Notes under the pieces: generated by a model
The model's database searches: none
What the model was told of the DNA's origin: nothing
Seen by the model: only the letters and a program-made list of their open reading frames with translations
Position numbers and translations under genes: made by a program
Shown here: positions 43,027 through 52,301 of the stretch, one piece after another
Position numbering within the stretch: the first letter of the stretch is position 1
Layout: every line of letters starts with the position of its first letter
Origin: Erwinia aphidicola
GTDB taxonomy: Bacteria > Pseudomonadota > Gammaproteobacteria > Enterobacterales > Enterobacteriaceae
Reading direction: 5' to 3'
NCBI RefSeq assembly: GCF_024169515.1
Contig: NZ_JAMKCQ010000001.1
Coordinates: forward strand, 2,976,001-3,040,000
DNA length: 64,000 nucleotides

Positions 43027-43929
43027 ATGACGCAGCATATCGAGATTCTGGACGGTGGGATGGGGCGTGAGCTGGCGAGGGTGGGGGCGCCCTTCCGCCA
43101 GCCGGAGTGGTCGGCACTGGCGCTGTATGAGGCACCTGAACAGGTGCGTGCGGTCCACGACAGCTTTGTCGAGGCTGGCGCAGGTACCCTGACCACCAAC
43201 AGCTATGCCGTGGTTCCCTTCCATATCGGCGCAGCGCGTTTTGCCGCAGACGGTGAGCGCCTTGCTGCGCTGGCCGGTCAGCTGGCGCGCCAGGCAGCCG
43301 ATGCTGCCGCACATCCGGTAAGAGTCGCGGGCAGCTTGCCGCCCGCCGCCGGTTCCTATCGCCCCGATCTGTTTGTCGCTGAGCAGGCTATCGCAATCCA
43401 CCGGGTGCTGGTGGCTGCTCAGGCACCTTACGTTGACGTCTGGCTGGGTGAAACCATCAGCTCCATTGCTGAAGCCGTGGCGATCCATCAGGCGGTTGCC
43501 AATCAGCCGCAGCCGCTGTGGCTGTCGTTCAGCCTGCACGATGACCCGGACCAGCCGAAAGCTGCCAGCACGCTGCGCTCGGGCGAGAGCGTGACGGCCG
43601 CCGTGGAGAAAGCGCTTGAGCTGGGGGCAGAAAATATTCTGTTCAACTGTAGCCATCCTGAAGTGATGCTCTCTGCGGTTCAGCAGGCGCAGGCCACGCT
43701 GCAGCGTCTCGGGTCGGCTGCCGGGATTGGCGTTTATGCCAACGCATTCGAGCACGGCAGCAACGGCGGCGGGGCCAACGAAGGGCTGAGCGGCCTGCGT
43801 AAAGACACGCATCCGGAAGGGTATCTGCACTGGGCGCAGGAGTGGGTTGCTGCCGGGGCCACGCTGGTCGGCGGCTGCTGCGGTATTGGGCCGCAGCATA
43901 TTGCGCGGCTGGCCGCCGCGCTGAAGTAA
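43027..43929 (+). CDS. mmuM: homocysteine S-methyltransferase (MmuM-like)
   Basis: 300 residues. The family start is EILDGGMGRELAR. Zinc ligands are Cys in ILFNCSHPE near residue 210 and the pair in VGGCCGIGP near 280. It transfers a methyl group from S-methylmethionine or a like donor to homocysteine, making methionine. A MetJ operator lies upstream. In E. coli mmuM pairs with the permease mmuP; here a complete ABC importer follows instead, starting 59 nt downstream. Confidence 0.9.
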   Translation: MTQHIEILDGGMGRELARVGAPFRQPEWSALALYEAPEQVRAVHDSFVEAGAGTLTTNSYAVVPFHIGAARFAADGERLAALAGQLARQAADAAAHPVRVAGSLPPAAGSYRPDLFVAEQAIAIHRVLVAAQAPYVDVWLGETISSIAEAVAIHQAVANQPQPLWLSFSLHDDPDQPKAASTLRSGESVTAAVEKALELGAENILFNCSHPEVMLSAVQQAQATLQRLGSAAGIGVYANAFEHGSNGGGANEGLSGLRKDTHPEGYLHWAQEWVAAGATLVGGCCGIGPQHIARLAAALK

Positions 43930-43988
43930 ACGCCTTATTTTCACCGCGCCATGCGCCATAACAACGATAAAAAAACAGGGAATACACC

Positions 43989-45536
43989 ATGATGAATCGT
44001 CGCGATTTTATCAAAACTACCGGCGCGCTCTCCGTGGCGGCAGCCTGTTCCGGCCTGCCATTCCAGTCGGTGTGGGCAGCGGATACCGCTGCGGCCACGC
44101 CGAAAAAGGGCGGCCATCTGAAGGTCGGCATGGACAATGCCTCAAGCACTGACCGCCTTGATCCGGCGTTCTGGTTTGAATCCTATATGTACTTCGTCGG
44201 CTCGCAGCTGTTTAACTGCCTGGCGGAAGTGGATGAGCACGGTAAGATCACACCGTCGCTGGCGGAGAGCTGGGAAACCCGCGATGGTAGCAAAACCTGG
44301 GTGCTGAACATCCGCAAAGGGGTGCAGTTCCACGACGGCCGCACCCTGACGGCAAAAGACGTGGTTTACTCGCTGAACCATCACCGCGCTGAGAAATCCA
44401 GTTCGTCGGTGAAAGGCTACCTCGATCCGGTGGTGTCGCTGGAGGCGACGGCACCCAATCAGGTGACCATCAAGCTGAAGGAGCCGAACGTCGAATTTAT
44501 CGCGCTGCTGAGCGATGTTCACTTTGCCATCACTGCCGAAAATGAAAACTTCGACAAAGGTATTGGCACCGGGGCGTTCATTCTTGAAAGCTTCAAGCCG
44601 GGCGTGCGCACGCTGGTGAAGCGTAATCCGAACCACTGGAACCCGGCGCGCGGCCACGTCGACTCGGTGGAAACGCTGGCGATGAATGACTCTACTGCCC
44701 GCGTCGCGGCGCTGGCCAGCGGCTCAGCACATTTGATCAACCGCGTTAATCCGCGCATTGTTGAGCGCCTTAAGCACATGCCGAATATCCAGCTGCTGCG
44801 TTCGCGCGACAGCCAGATCTTCACGTTCCCCGGCCTGGCGACGGCCGCGCCGTTTAATACCCTGGACGGTCGCCTGGCGCTGAAATACGCCATCGATCGC
44901 GAGCAGATTATCAAAACCGTGCTCGGCGGCTTCGGCACCGTGGCGAATGACAACCCGATCTTCCCGTCCAGCCCCTGGTTCGCCAAAGATATCCCGCAGC
45001 GCCCGTATGACCCGGAAAAAGCCAAATATCACTGGCAGAAAAGCGGCTTCAGCGGCCCGCTGGTGCTGTCGGTGGCAGAGGCCGGATTCCCTGGCGCGGT
45101 TGATGCCGGGCAGCTGTATCAGAACTCGGCAGAAAAGGCCGGTATCCCGCTGAAGGTAGAGCGCGTACCGGATGATGCCTTCTGGGACAACGTCTGGATG
45201 AAAAAGCCGTTTGTCTCTTCTAACTGGTCGCTGCGCCCGACGGCGGATGCGCTGCTGTCGCTGGTGTTCACCAGCAGTGCGCCGTGGAATGAGTCGCAGT
45301 GGAAAGAGCCGGCGTTTGACCAACTGGTGACCGCCGCGCGCGGGGAGCAGGACGAGCAGAAACGCCGCCAGATTTACCACGATATCCAGCTGATGCTGGT
45401 GGAAAAAGGCAGCGAAATTATTCCGCTGTATGCCGATGCGCTCGACGCCGCCAGCAGCAAAATTAACGGCTTCGTGGCGATCCCGGGCTTCACCATGAGC
45501 GGTAACCGTGCAGCGGAAAAAGTGTGGTTTGCATAA
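43989..45536 (+). CDS. ABC transporter solute-binding protein (family 5), Tat-exported
   Basis: 515 residues. NRRDFIKTTGALSVAAAC is a twin-arginine signal, unusual for a family 5 binding protein. The mature protein has the peptide/nickel/opine-type pattern: CLAEVDEHGKITPSLAESWE, FHDGRTLTAKDVVYSLNH, and AIDREQIIKTVLGGFG. It delivers substrate to the two permeases encoded next. The MetJ box and the linked MmuM gene suggest a methionine-related substrate such as S-methylmethionine or a methionine peptide; this is inference. Confidence 0.88.
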   Translation: MMNRRDFIKTTGALSVAAACSGLPFQSVWAADTAAATPKKGGHLKVGMDNASSTDRLDPAFWFESYMYFVGSQLFNCLAEVDEHGKITPSLAESWETRDGSKTWVLNIRKGVQFHDGRTLTAKDVVYSLNHHRAEKSSSSVKGYLDPVVSLEATAPNQVTIKLKEPNVEFIALLSDVHFAITAENENFDKGIGTGAFILESFKPGVRTLVKRNPNHWNPARGHVDSVETLAMNDSTARVAALASGSAHLINRVNPRIVERLKHMPNIQLLRSRDSQIFTFPGLATAAPFNTLDGRLALKYAIDREQIIKTVLGGFGTVANDNPIFPSSPWFAKDIPQRPYDPEKAKYHWQKSGFSGPLVLSVAEAGFPGAVDAGQLYQNSAEKAGIPLKVERVPDDAFWDNVWMKKPFVSSNWSLRPTADALLSLVFTSSAPWNESQWKEPAFDQLVTAARGEQDEQKRRQIYHDIQLMLVEKGSEIIPLYADALDAASSKINGFVAIPGFTMSGNRAAEKVWFA

Positions 45537-45542
45537 CAGCTA

Positions 45543-46535
45543 ATGAGTCATTTATCTGAACGCCGGGGGAAGGGCCACCGTCCTCTGTTAAAACTGATTG
45601 GCCAGCGCCTGCTGGCGGGTGTAGCGATGCTGCTGGTGGTCTCTGTGCTGATTTTCGTCGGTATCCAGCTGCTGCCGGGCAATGCTGCGACGGCTATCCT
45701 CGGCCAGACCGCCACGCCGCAGGCGGTGGCGGTGCTGAATCAACAGCTGGGGCTGGATCAGCCCGCTGCCGGGCGCTATCTCGCCTGGCTGGGCGGCGTG
45801 CTGCAGGGTGATTTTGGCCACAGCTTTACCAGCCGCGAAGCTATCGGCCCGGTGCTGCTCGACCGGCTGGCAAACACGCTGTCGCTGGCGTTTTTCACCG
45901 CCATCGTTGCCGTGCCGCTGGCGCTGGTGATTGGCTTTGTCTCGGCGCGCTTTCAGGGGAGCTGGATCGATCGCCTGCTCAACTTCTTCACCCGCGCCGC
46001 CGTCTCGCTGCCGGAGTTCTTCTCCGGCTATCTGCTGATCCTGATCTTCTCGATCACCCTGTTCTGGCTGCCGAGCAATAGCAGCATCTCCGACGGCATG
46101 CCGCTGGGGGATCGCCTGCTGGCCGTCGCGCTGCCGTGCATGACGCTGATCTTCGCTATCCTCGGCCATATGAGCAATATGACCCGGGCAGCGTTAGTCA
46201 GCGCGCAAAACGCGGCGTATGTTGATACTGCGCTAATGAAGGGGCTGTCACCCTCGTCTATCCTGTTTCGTCACGTGCTGCCCAACGCCTGGGGGCCGAT
46301 CGTTAACGTGATCGTGATTAACCTGGCGTGGCTGATGGTCGGCGTGGTGATCGTCGAGAACGTGTTTGTCTATCCGGGCCTCGGACAATATATGGTCGAC
46401 AGCATCAGCAAGCGCGATATCCCGGTGATCCAGGACTGCGCGCTGCTGCTGGCGGGGATCTACATTCTGCTTAATCTGCTGGCGGATATCATCACGCTGC
46501 TGGCTAACCCGCGTCTGCGTTTTACAAGGAATTGA
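45543..46535 (+). CDS. ABC transporter permease (DppB type)
   Basis: 330 residues with six membrane helices, the first at about 25-45 (LLAGVAMLLVVSVLIFVGIQ). The DppB-class motif GLDQPAAGRYLAWLGGVLQG follows helix one, and the EAA loop is near VDTALMKGLSPSSILFRHVL. It starts 6 nt after the binding protein. It forms the channel with the next gene product. Confidence 0.93.
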   Translation: MSHLSERRGKGHRPLLKLIGQRLLAGVAMLLVVSVLIFVGIQLLPGNAATAILGQTATPQAVAVLNQQLGLDQPAAGRYLAWLGGVLQGDFGHSFTSREAIGPVLLDRLANTLSLAFFTAIVAVPLALVIGFVSARFQGSWIDRLLNFFTRAAVSLPEFFSGYLLILIFSITLFWLPSNSSISDGMPLGDRLLAVALPCMTLIFAILGHMSNMTRAALVSAQNAAYVDTALMKGLSPSSILFRHVLPNAWGPIVNVIVINLAWLMVGVVIVENVFVYPGLGQYMVDSISKRDIPVIQDCALLLAGIYILLNLLADIITLLANPRLRFTRN

Positions 46536-46539
46536 TCTG

Positions 46540-47349
46540 ATGTTCAGGCTGAAACTTTCCGTACTGCCCGGCGTTATCGGGCTGAGCCTGTTTGTGCTGG
46601 TGGCGCTGCTGGCGCCGTGGCTGGCGCCGTTTGCGCCGGACCAGGTGGTCGGCAGCGCCTGGGCGGGCGTGTCGCCGGACAGCTGGCTGGGCACTGATAA
46701 CCTCGGGCGCGACCTGCTGTCCCGCCTGATCTGGGGCACGCGCACCTCGCTCAGCGTCAGCGCGGTGGCCACGCTGCTGGCTTTTGCCATTGGCACCTTC
46801 CTCGGCTTTCTGGCCGGTTACTTCGGCGGTTGGGTGGACCCGCTGATCTCGCGCCTCAACGATATTCTGATGGCCATCCCGACGCTGATTCTGGCACTGG
46901 TGGTGTTAGCCATGCTGCCGAAGACCATCCCGGTGATCGTGCTGGTGCTCGGCATTCTGGAGTCGACCCGCGTGCTGCGCGTGGCGCGTGCGCTGGCGCT
47001 GGAGATTGCCGCGCAGGAGTTTATTGAGGTAGCGCGGCTGCGCGGTGAGCGCCTTGGCTGGGTGCTGTGGCGCGAAATTCTGCCGAATGCCTTTACCACG
47101 CTGGTGGCCGAATTTGCCCTGCGCTTTATCTTTATCCTGCTATTTCTTTCAGCGCTGTCGTTCTTAGGGCTGGGCATTCAGCCGCCGACCGCCGACTGGG
47201 GCGGACTGGCGCGCGATAATAAAGATGGCATTCTGTTTGGCGTCTGGGCGGCGCTGATCCCCGGCGCGGCGATTGCGCTACTGGCACTGGCATTAAACAG
47301 CGTGGCCGACTGGCTGTTAAGCCAGCACACCCGCAGCTGGCAGGAGTAG
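46540..47349 (+). CDS. ABC transporter permease (DppC type)
   Basis: 269 residues. The DppC-class signature GTDNLGRDLLSRLIWGTRTS is near residue 47, and the EAA loop is EFIEVARLRGERLGWVLWRE. Six helices. It starts 4 nt after the first permease stop and ends 3 nt before the ATPase start, one tight operon. Confidence 0.93.
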   Translation: MFRLKLSVLPGVIGLSLFVLVALLAPWLAPFAPDQVVGSAWAGVSPDSWLGTDNLGRDLLSRLIWGTRTSLSVSAVATLLAFAIGTFLGFLAGYFGGWVDPLISRLNDILMAIPTLILALVVLAMLPKTIPVIVLVLGILESTRVLRVARALALEIAAQEFIEVARLRGERLGWVLWREILPNAFTTLVAEFALRFIFILLFLSALSFLGLGIQPPTADWGGLARDNKDGILFGVWAALIPGAAIALLALALNSVADWLLSQHTRSWQE

Positions 47350-47352
47350 AGC

Positions 47353-48936
47353 ATGAGCGAACAGGCGTTATTACAGGTTAAACAGCTGCGGGTGACCGCA
47401 GGCGCGGCTACCCTGGTGGAAGAGATCTCCTTTACCCTGCGCAAGGGGGAAGTGCTGGGGCTGATCGGTGAGTCCGGCGCGGGCAAGTCGACCATCGGCC
47501 AGGCTATCCTCGGCCACTTCCGTCACGGCATGCGGCTTAGCGGCGGGCAGATCCTCTTCGACGGTAGCGATCTGACTGCGCTATCGGAACGCCAGTGGCG
47601 CAAGGTGCGCGGCGCGAAAATCGCCTACGTTGCCCAGTCGGCCAGCGCGGCGTTTAACCCGGCGCAGAAGATCGGCGAGCAGGTAATTGAAAGCGCGATT
47701 CGCCACCGCGTACTGGATCGCCAGGCGGCGATCCGTCGTGCGCTTGAGATCTTCAGTCAGCTACAGCTGCCGCAGCCGGAACAGTTCTTCCATCGCTATC
47801 CGCATCAGGTTTCTGGCGGTCAGCTGCAGCGTGCGATGATTGCCATGGCGATCTGTGCCGGACCGCAGCTGATTGTCTTTGATGAGCCGACTACCGCGCT
47901 GGACGTGACCACCCAGCTGGAAGTGCTGAAATCGATCCAGCAAATTATCCGACTGACCGGCGTGGCAGCGCTCTATATCAGCCACGACCTGGCGGTGGTG
48001 GCGCAGCTCAGCCAGCGCATTATGGTGCTGCGTCACGGTCGCGAAGTGGAAAGTGGCGAGACGGCGGCGCTGCTGAGCCATCCGCAGCAGGCCTATACTC
48101 GCCAGCTGCTGCACAGCCACGGCGAGCCGAACCCGCCGCGCAGCAGCACGCTGCCGCTGCTGACCGCGACGGAAGTCAGCGTGGATTACCACGGGGATGC
48201 GGTGCTGCATGCGGTGTCGCTGGCAATCGGCCGCGGCCGCACGCTGGCGCTGATCGGTGAATCCGGCGCGGGTAAATCGACGCTGGGCCGCGCAGTGTGT
48301 GGTCTGGTCGCGCCGTCCCGCGGCGATATTCGTTTCAACGGTCAGCTGCTGCCTGCCACGCTGCGCCAGCGCACCCGGCAGCAGCTGCAGCGCGTGCAGC
48401 TTATTCACCAGCACCCTGACACCGCCCTGAATCCACGGCTGACGATTGGCCTGCAGATTGAGCGGGCGATGGTCTGCCTGAGCGAGCTGACGGCGCTGCA
48501 GCGTAAGGCACGGGTGCAGGAACTGCTGGAGAAAGTTGGTCTGTCGCCGCAGCTGGCAGAGCGTTATCCCCATGCGCTGTCCGGAGGCCAGAAGCAGCGC
48601 GTCTGCATCGCCCGGGCGCTGGCGGTAGAGCCGGAGCTGATCGTCTGCGATGAGCCCACCTCAGCGCTCGATCCGCTGGTCGGGCGTGAGGTGCTGGCGC
48701 TGCTGAAAAGGCTGCAGCAGGAAACCGGCGTCTCGCTGCTGTTTATCACACATGACCTGCACGTGGTGCGCGCGGTGGCGGATGAGGTGATGGTACTGCG
48801 CGACGGAAAAGTGGTACGCCAGGGGGCGCTCGGCCAGGTATTCAGCGCCCCGCTGGATGACTACACTGCCGAACTGCTGCGTGCGGTGCCGGAAATGCGC
48901 CCCGGCTGGCTGGCAGAGGTCACGGCAGCAGGTTAA
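47353..48936 (+). CDS. double-domain ABC transporter ATPase (DppD-DppF fusion type)
   Basis: 527 residues with two complete nucleotide-binding domains. Domain one: Walker A GESGAGKST near 38, signature SGGQLQRAMIAMAI, Walker B LIVFDEPTTALD. Domain two: Walker A GESGAGKST near 302, signature LSGGQKQRVCIARAL, Walker B LIVCDEPTSALD. Such fusions replace separate D and F subunits, as in GsiA or YejF. With the binding protein and both permeases it completes an importer of the peptide/opine/nickel class. Confidence 0.94.
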   Translation: MSEQALLQVKQLRVTAGAATLVEEISFTLRKGEVLGLIGESGAGKSTIGQAILGHFRHGMRLSGGQILFDGSDLTALSERQWRKVRGAKIAYVAQSASAAFNPAQKIGEQVIESAIRHRVLDRQAAIRRALEIFSQLQLPQPEQFFHRYPHQVSGGQLQRAMIAMAICAGPQLIVFDEPTTALDVTTQLEVLKSIQQIIRLTGVAALYISHDLAVVAQLSQRIMVLRHGREVESGETAALLSHPQQAYTRQLLHSHGEPNPPRSSTLPLLTATEVSVDYHGDAVLHAVSLAIGRGRTLALIGESGAGKSTLGRAVCGLVAPSRGDIRFNGQLLPATLRQRTRQQLQRVQLIHQHPDTALNPRLTIGLQIERAMVCLSELTALQRKARVQELLEKVGLSPQLAERYPHALSGGQKQRVCIARALAVEPELIVCDEPTSALDPLVGREVLALLKRLQQETGVSLLFITHDLHVVRAVADEVMVLRDGKVVRQGALGQVFSAPLDDYTAELLRAVPEMRPGWLAEVTAAG

Positions 48937-48988
48937 TGCTGTGGTAACGCAAATTGATAAGATATTTTCTCCTGTCGTCGCCCGCCAG

Positions 48989-49016
48989 TAAAGTTCCCCG
49001 ACTCAAGTTCCGATAA
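48989..49016 (+). promoter_or_regulatory. sigma-28 (FliA)-type promoter of the chemoreceptor gene
   Basis: TAAAGTTC (48989-48996), 12 nt, TCCGATAA (49009-49016). The flagellar class 3 consensus is TAAAGTTT-N11-GCCGATAA, so only the spacer is one base longer and two positions differ. It would tie the chemoreceptor to flagellar gene expression. Confidence 0.75.
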
Positions 49017-49124
49017 CCCCTTGTTGAAGCCCCCCGGAGATTAACCGGGGGGATAACAACGGCTGACCAATAACAGCCAGCTTAATTGCCCGATTACTGG
49101 CACACCACACGCAGGGGATTTAGT

Positions 49125-50780
49125 ATGACCATCACCAAAAGGCTGTTTTTAATCTTTTCCCTCCTGGCGCTTTCTCTGATCGCGCTTTCCGCTTACTCCC
49201 TGTACGCCATCAGCGGCTTCCAGTCGCGCTTTGAATATGTGCAGGTGAATGCCATCCCCAGTATTAAGGATCTGAATAAGGCTATTAGCACCACCAGCGA
49301 TCTGCGGGTGGCGCTTTATATTCACCAAAGTGAAAACGACTCCAGCAAACAGCCGCCGCTGGAAACGCGCGTCGAGCAGCTGATTAGCGATCTGAAAACC
49401 CAAACCGATTACTACATGGCGAACGATATCTCCAATGAACGTGACCGGGAGATGACTCAGGATGCGCTTAACAACATCTCCGCCGTGCAGAGCGCACTGC
49501 CGGCGTTTTTCACCGCCTCCCGCGCACATGATGATGCGCAGTCACTGCCGTTGCTGAAGGGTGAGGTCGGGGTAGGTGCCGCAGTTCGCAAGCTGGTTGA
49601 CGGCCTGAATAATCAGATTCAGCTAAACATTGATATCGGTAATGAGCTGCGCGTGGAGAATGCGCATAGCTACAGCACCACCTTCTGGGGCATGCTGATT
49701 TTCGCCAGCGTCATCATTATTGTGATGGGGCTGCTGGCGGTGAAAACTATTCTTAGCGTGCGCAACAGCCTGAACGGCATGCAGAGCGTGATGGAATCGG
49801 TCAGTGAATCCCTTGACCTGACCCAGCAGGTTGATGCGTCGCGCAACGATGAGATCGGTAAAACCGCTCTGGCGTTTAACAGCCTGATGGCGCGCGTTTC
49901 AGCGGTGCTGACCTCCGTGACCTCGTCGGCGCAGTCGGTCAGCTCGGCGTCCACCCAGATCGCCGCCGGTAACGAAGATCTCTCGGCGCGCACCGAAGAG
50001 CAGGCGGCTTCGCTGGAGCAGACTTCGGCCAGCATCAGCACCCTGAACGACACGGTGAAACAGAACGCCGAAAACGCCCGCCAGGCCAGCACGCTGGCCA
50101 GCACCGCCAACGATCTGTCGGTCCATAGCGGCAACGCCGTGGCGGCGATGGTCGGCACCATGGAAAAAATCAAAACCAGCTCCAGCAAGATCTCCGATAT
50201 TACCGGGCTGATTGAGGGCATCGCCTTCCAGACCAATATTCTGGCGCTGAACGCGGCGGTGGAAGCGGCGCGTGCCGGTGAGCAGGGGCGCGGATTTGCG
50301 GTAGTGGCAAGCGAAGTGCGCAGCCTGGCGCAGCGCTCCTCCACTGCAGCAAAAGAGATCAAAGATCTGATTGTGACTTCAGCACAGCTGGTCGAAAGCG
50401 GTTCTGTTCAGGCCGCTGACGTCGGTGACAATATGGCGAAGGTGCAGGGATCGATTCGTCAGGTGGCTGATATCGTGGGCGAAATGGCGGCAGCAACCTC
50501 AGAGCAGAGCCAGGGAATTGAGCAGGTGCACCTGGCGATTGGACAGATGGATACCGTGACCCAGCAGAACGCCGCGCTGGTGGAGGAGGCTTCCGCAGCT
50601 TCGCAGTCGCTGCAGGAGCAGGCGGTGAATATGAACCAGCTGGTGGCGGCCTTCCGCCTGCAGTCTGGCCGCCCGGTGGTGGCTGCGGCCAGCGCGGGCA
50701 AGGTTCCGGCGATCGCCCCGGCACCGCGCCTGGCGAAACCCGCGCTGGCATCGGTGGACGATAACTGGAGTTCATTCTGA
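49125..50780 (+). CDS. methyl-accepting chemotaxis protein
   Basis: 551 residues from MTITKRLFLIFSLLALSL. Membrane helix one is at about 8-30, a periplasmic four-helix sensor (about 31-185) follows, helix two is near 187-208, then HAMP (about 210-262) and the signalling domain with the conserved hairpin tip EGIAFQTNILALNAAVEAAR. The C-terminus NWSSF is a variant of the CheR/CheB-docking pentapeptide NWETF. The ligand is unknown. It is preceded by a sigma-28-like promoter and a GC-rich hairpin (49030-49052). Confidence 0.95.
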   Translation: MTITKRLFLIFSLLALSLIALSAYSLYAISGFQSRFEYVQVNAIPSIKDLNKAISTTSDLRVALYIHQSENDSSKQPPLETRVEQLISDLKTQTDYYMANDISNERDREMTQDALNNISAVQSALPAFFTASRAHDDAQSLPLLKGEVGVGAAVRKLVDGLNNQIQLNIDIGNELRVENAHSYSTTFWGMLIFASVIIIVMGLLAVKTILSVRNSLNGMQSVMESVSESLDLTQQVDASRNDEIGKTALAFNSLMARVSAVLTSVTSSAQSVSSASTQIAAGNEDLSARTEEQAASLEQTSASISTLNDTVKQNAENARQASTLASTANDLSVHSGNAVAAMVGTMEKIKTSSSKISDITGLIEGIAFQTNILALNAAVEAARAGEQGRGFAVVASEVRSLAQRSSTAAKEIKDLIVTSAQLVESGSVQAADVGDNMAKVQGSIRQVADIVGEMAAATSEQSQGIEQVHLAIGQMDTVTQQNAALVEEASAASQSLQEQAVNMNQLVAAFRLQSGRPVVAAASAGKVPAIAPAPRLAKPALASVDDNWSSF

Positions 50781-50791
50781 TTTAACATTTC

Positions 50792-50864
50792 GGGTCGGGC
50801 ATGCCCGACCCCTACAGATTCTTTGCTGATTTAACATTTCGGGTCGGGCGTGCCCGACCCCTAC
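50792..50864 (-). repeat. two REP-like palindromes 49 bp apart
   Basis: On the minus strand each begins GTAGGGGTCGGGC and forms GGGTCGGGCATGCCCGACCC (50815-50792) or the same with one central change (50864-50841). The spacer with TTTAACATTTC is also repeated, so the 49-bp unit was duplicated in tandem. They separate the convergent chemoreceptor and RcnB-like genes. Confidence 0.85.
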
Positions 50865-50898
50865 AGTAGCCGGTATTTTGCGACGGCAAAGGGCGAAT

Positions 50899-51297
50899 TT
50901 AATGATGCGCAATCACCGAGGCAATCACCCCGGTCGCGACGGCAATTAACACGTAATTACCCTTCACATTCACCCAGCGGTGGCCGGACGGCGGTGCTTT
51001 CAGGCCGCGTTTGTGCCAGTCGTTAACCTGATATCCCTCACCACGATACTGCTGCGGCAGCGGGCGACCGCGACGAAAATCGGGCTGGCGCTGCTGTGGG
51101 TGGTTGTTGGCCTGGTGCTCAGCGCCGCGCTGCGGCATTCCACCCTGATTCTGCTGATGAGGCTGATGGGGCTGATTTTGCTGCGGGTGCTTAAGCGGCT
51201 GCTGGCCCGGTCCCTCGTCAGGACCCTGAGCAAACGCGCTCAGGCTCAGGCTGCTGAAGATCATCGCTGACAGGGCAATAGTGCGGCTTTTTTTCAT
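50899..51297 (-). CDS. RcnB-family periplasmic protein, Gln/His/Pro-rich
   Basis: 132 residues. The signal peptide (1-23, AFA|Q) is followed by a Gln/Pro/His-rich disordered stretch (about 30-75) and the RcnB domain: YQVNDWHKRGLKAPPSGHRW, then VNVKGNYVLIAVATGVIAS. It is a paralogue of the protein at 41831, with the Asp/Arg-rich linker replaced by Gln/Pro. A role in metal or envelope homeostasis is inferred from the family. Confidence 0.8.
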   Translation of the reverse strand: MKKSRTIALSAMIFSSLSLSAFAQGPDEGPGQQPLKHPQQNQPHQPHQQNQGGMPQRGAEHQANNHPQQRQPDFRRGRPLPQQYRGEGYQVNDWHKRGLKAPPSGHRWVNVKGNYVLIAVATGVIASVIAHH

Positions 51298-51454
51298 CTT
51301 GTTATTCCTTGCGGTTGAATCAATGTTCAGACAGAAGGAATGTGGCGTCTGGCGGCGGGGCGAACAAGGGTAAAAGTCTGAAGCGGCAGGGTTTAACGAA
51401 ATCTTTAATCTTCACTAACGAAAAACAGGCACCGCACGGCGCGGTGCCTGCTGT

Positions 51455-52231
51455 TCAGAACGGGGTTTCGACCACGCCCCCATCGACGCGCAGCGCCGCG
51501 CCGGATGTTGCGGACGACAGCGGGGAGCAGACGTACACCACCATATTGCTGACCTCTTCAACGCTGGCGGCGCGCTGGATCACCGAGGTCGGACGATTGG
51601 CCTTGACGAATTTCACGCCCAGCTCTTCCAGATCGGCACCGTCAGCCAGCTCCTGTTTAAAGAAGTCGGCAAAGCCGTCGGACAGCGTAGGCCCGGGCAG
51701 TACGGCGTTGACCGTCACGCCGGTCCCGGCTGCGGCTTTTGCCAGCCCGCGTGACAGCGCCAGCAGCGCGGTTTTACTCACGCCGTAGTGGATCATATCA
51801 GCAGGAATATTGATGGCGGACTCGGACGAGAGGAACACCACACGCCCCCAGCCGGAGTCGATCATCTGCGGCATATAGGCGCGGCTGAGGCGCACGGCCG
51901 ACATGACATTAATGTCCCAGATGCTCTGCCACAGTTCGTCGTCGGTTTCAAAGAAGTCACCGCCGGGGAAGATGCCGACATTATTTACCAGCACATCGCA
52001 GCGCGGTTCGGCTTTCAGCAGGGCTTTGCAGCCTTCCGGCGTACCGAGGTCAACCGCATGTCCGCGTGCGCCGTGGCCCAGCGTTTTGACCAGCGCATCA
52101 ACCTGCGGCTGGGTGCGCCCGGTGACGACCACCGTGGCACCTGCTGCAGCCAGACCCTGAGCGATACCTTTACCAATACCTTTAGTGGACCCGGTGACAA
52201 TGGCGGTTTTGCCGCTTAAATCAATCTTCAT
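51455..52231 (-). CDS. short-chain dehydrogenase/reductase (FabG-like)
   Basis: 258 residues from MKIDLSGKTAIVTGSTKG. The cofactor motif is TGSTKGIGKG, NNVGIFPGG replaces NNAG, the catalytic Ser is in LSSESA and Tyr-Lys is YGVSKTALL. The C-terminal SGAALRVDGGVV is classical for this group. It is monocistronic, and the substrate cannot be predicted. Confidence 0.88.
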   Translation of the reverse strand: MKIDLSGKTAIVTGSTKGIGKGIAQGLAAAGATVVVTGRTQPQVDALVKTLGHGARGHAVDLGTPEGCKALLKAEPRCDVLVNNVGIFPGGDFFETDDELWQSIWDINVMSAVRLSRAYMPQMIDSGWGRVVFLSSESAINIPADMIHYGVSKTALLALSRGLAKAAAGTGVTVNAVLPGPTLSDGFADFFKQELADGADLEELGVKFVKANRPTSVIQRAASVEEVSNMVVYVCSPLSSATSGAALRVDGGVVETPF

Positions 52232-52301
52232 CACGTTCTCCCGTTTATAGAGCCAGGGAGTAAGTGTAGACACGATTAAGCCGCTTTTGCCGCCCGCGGC
52301 A

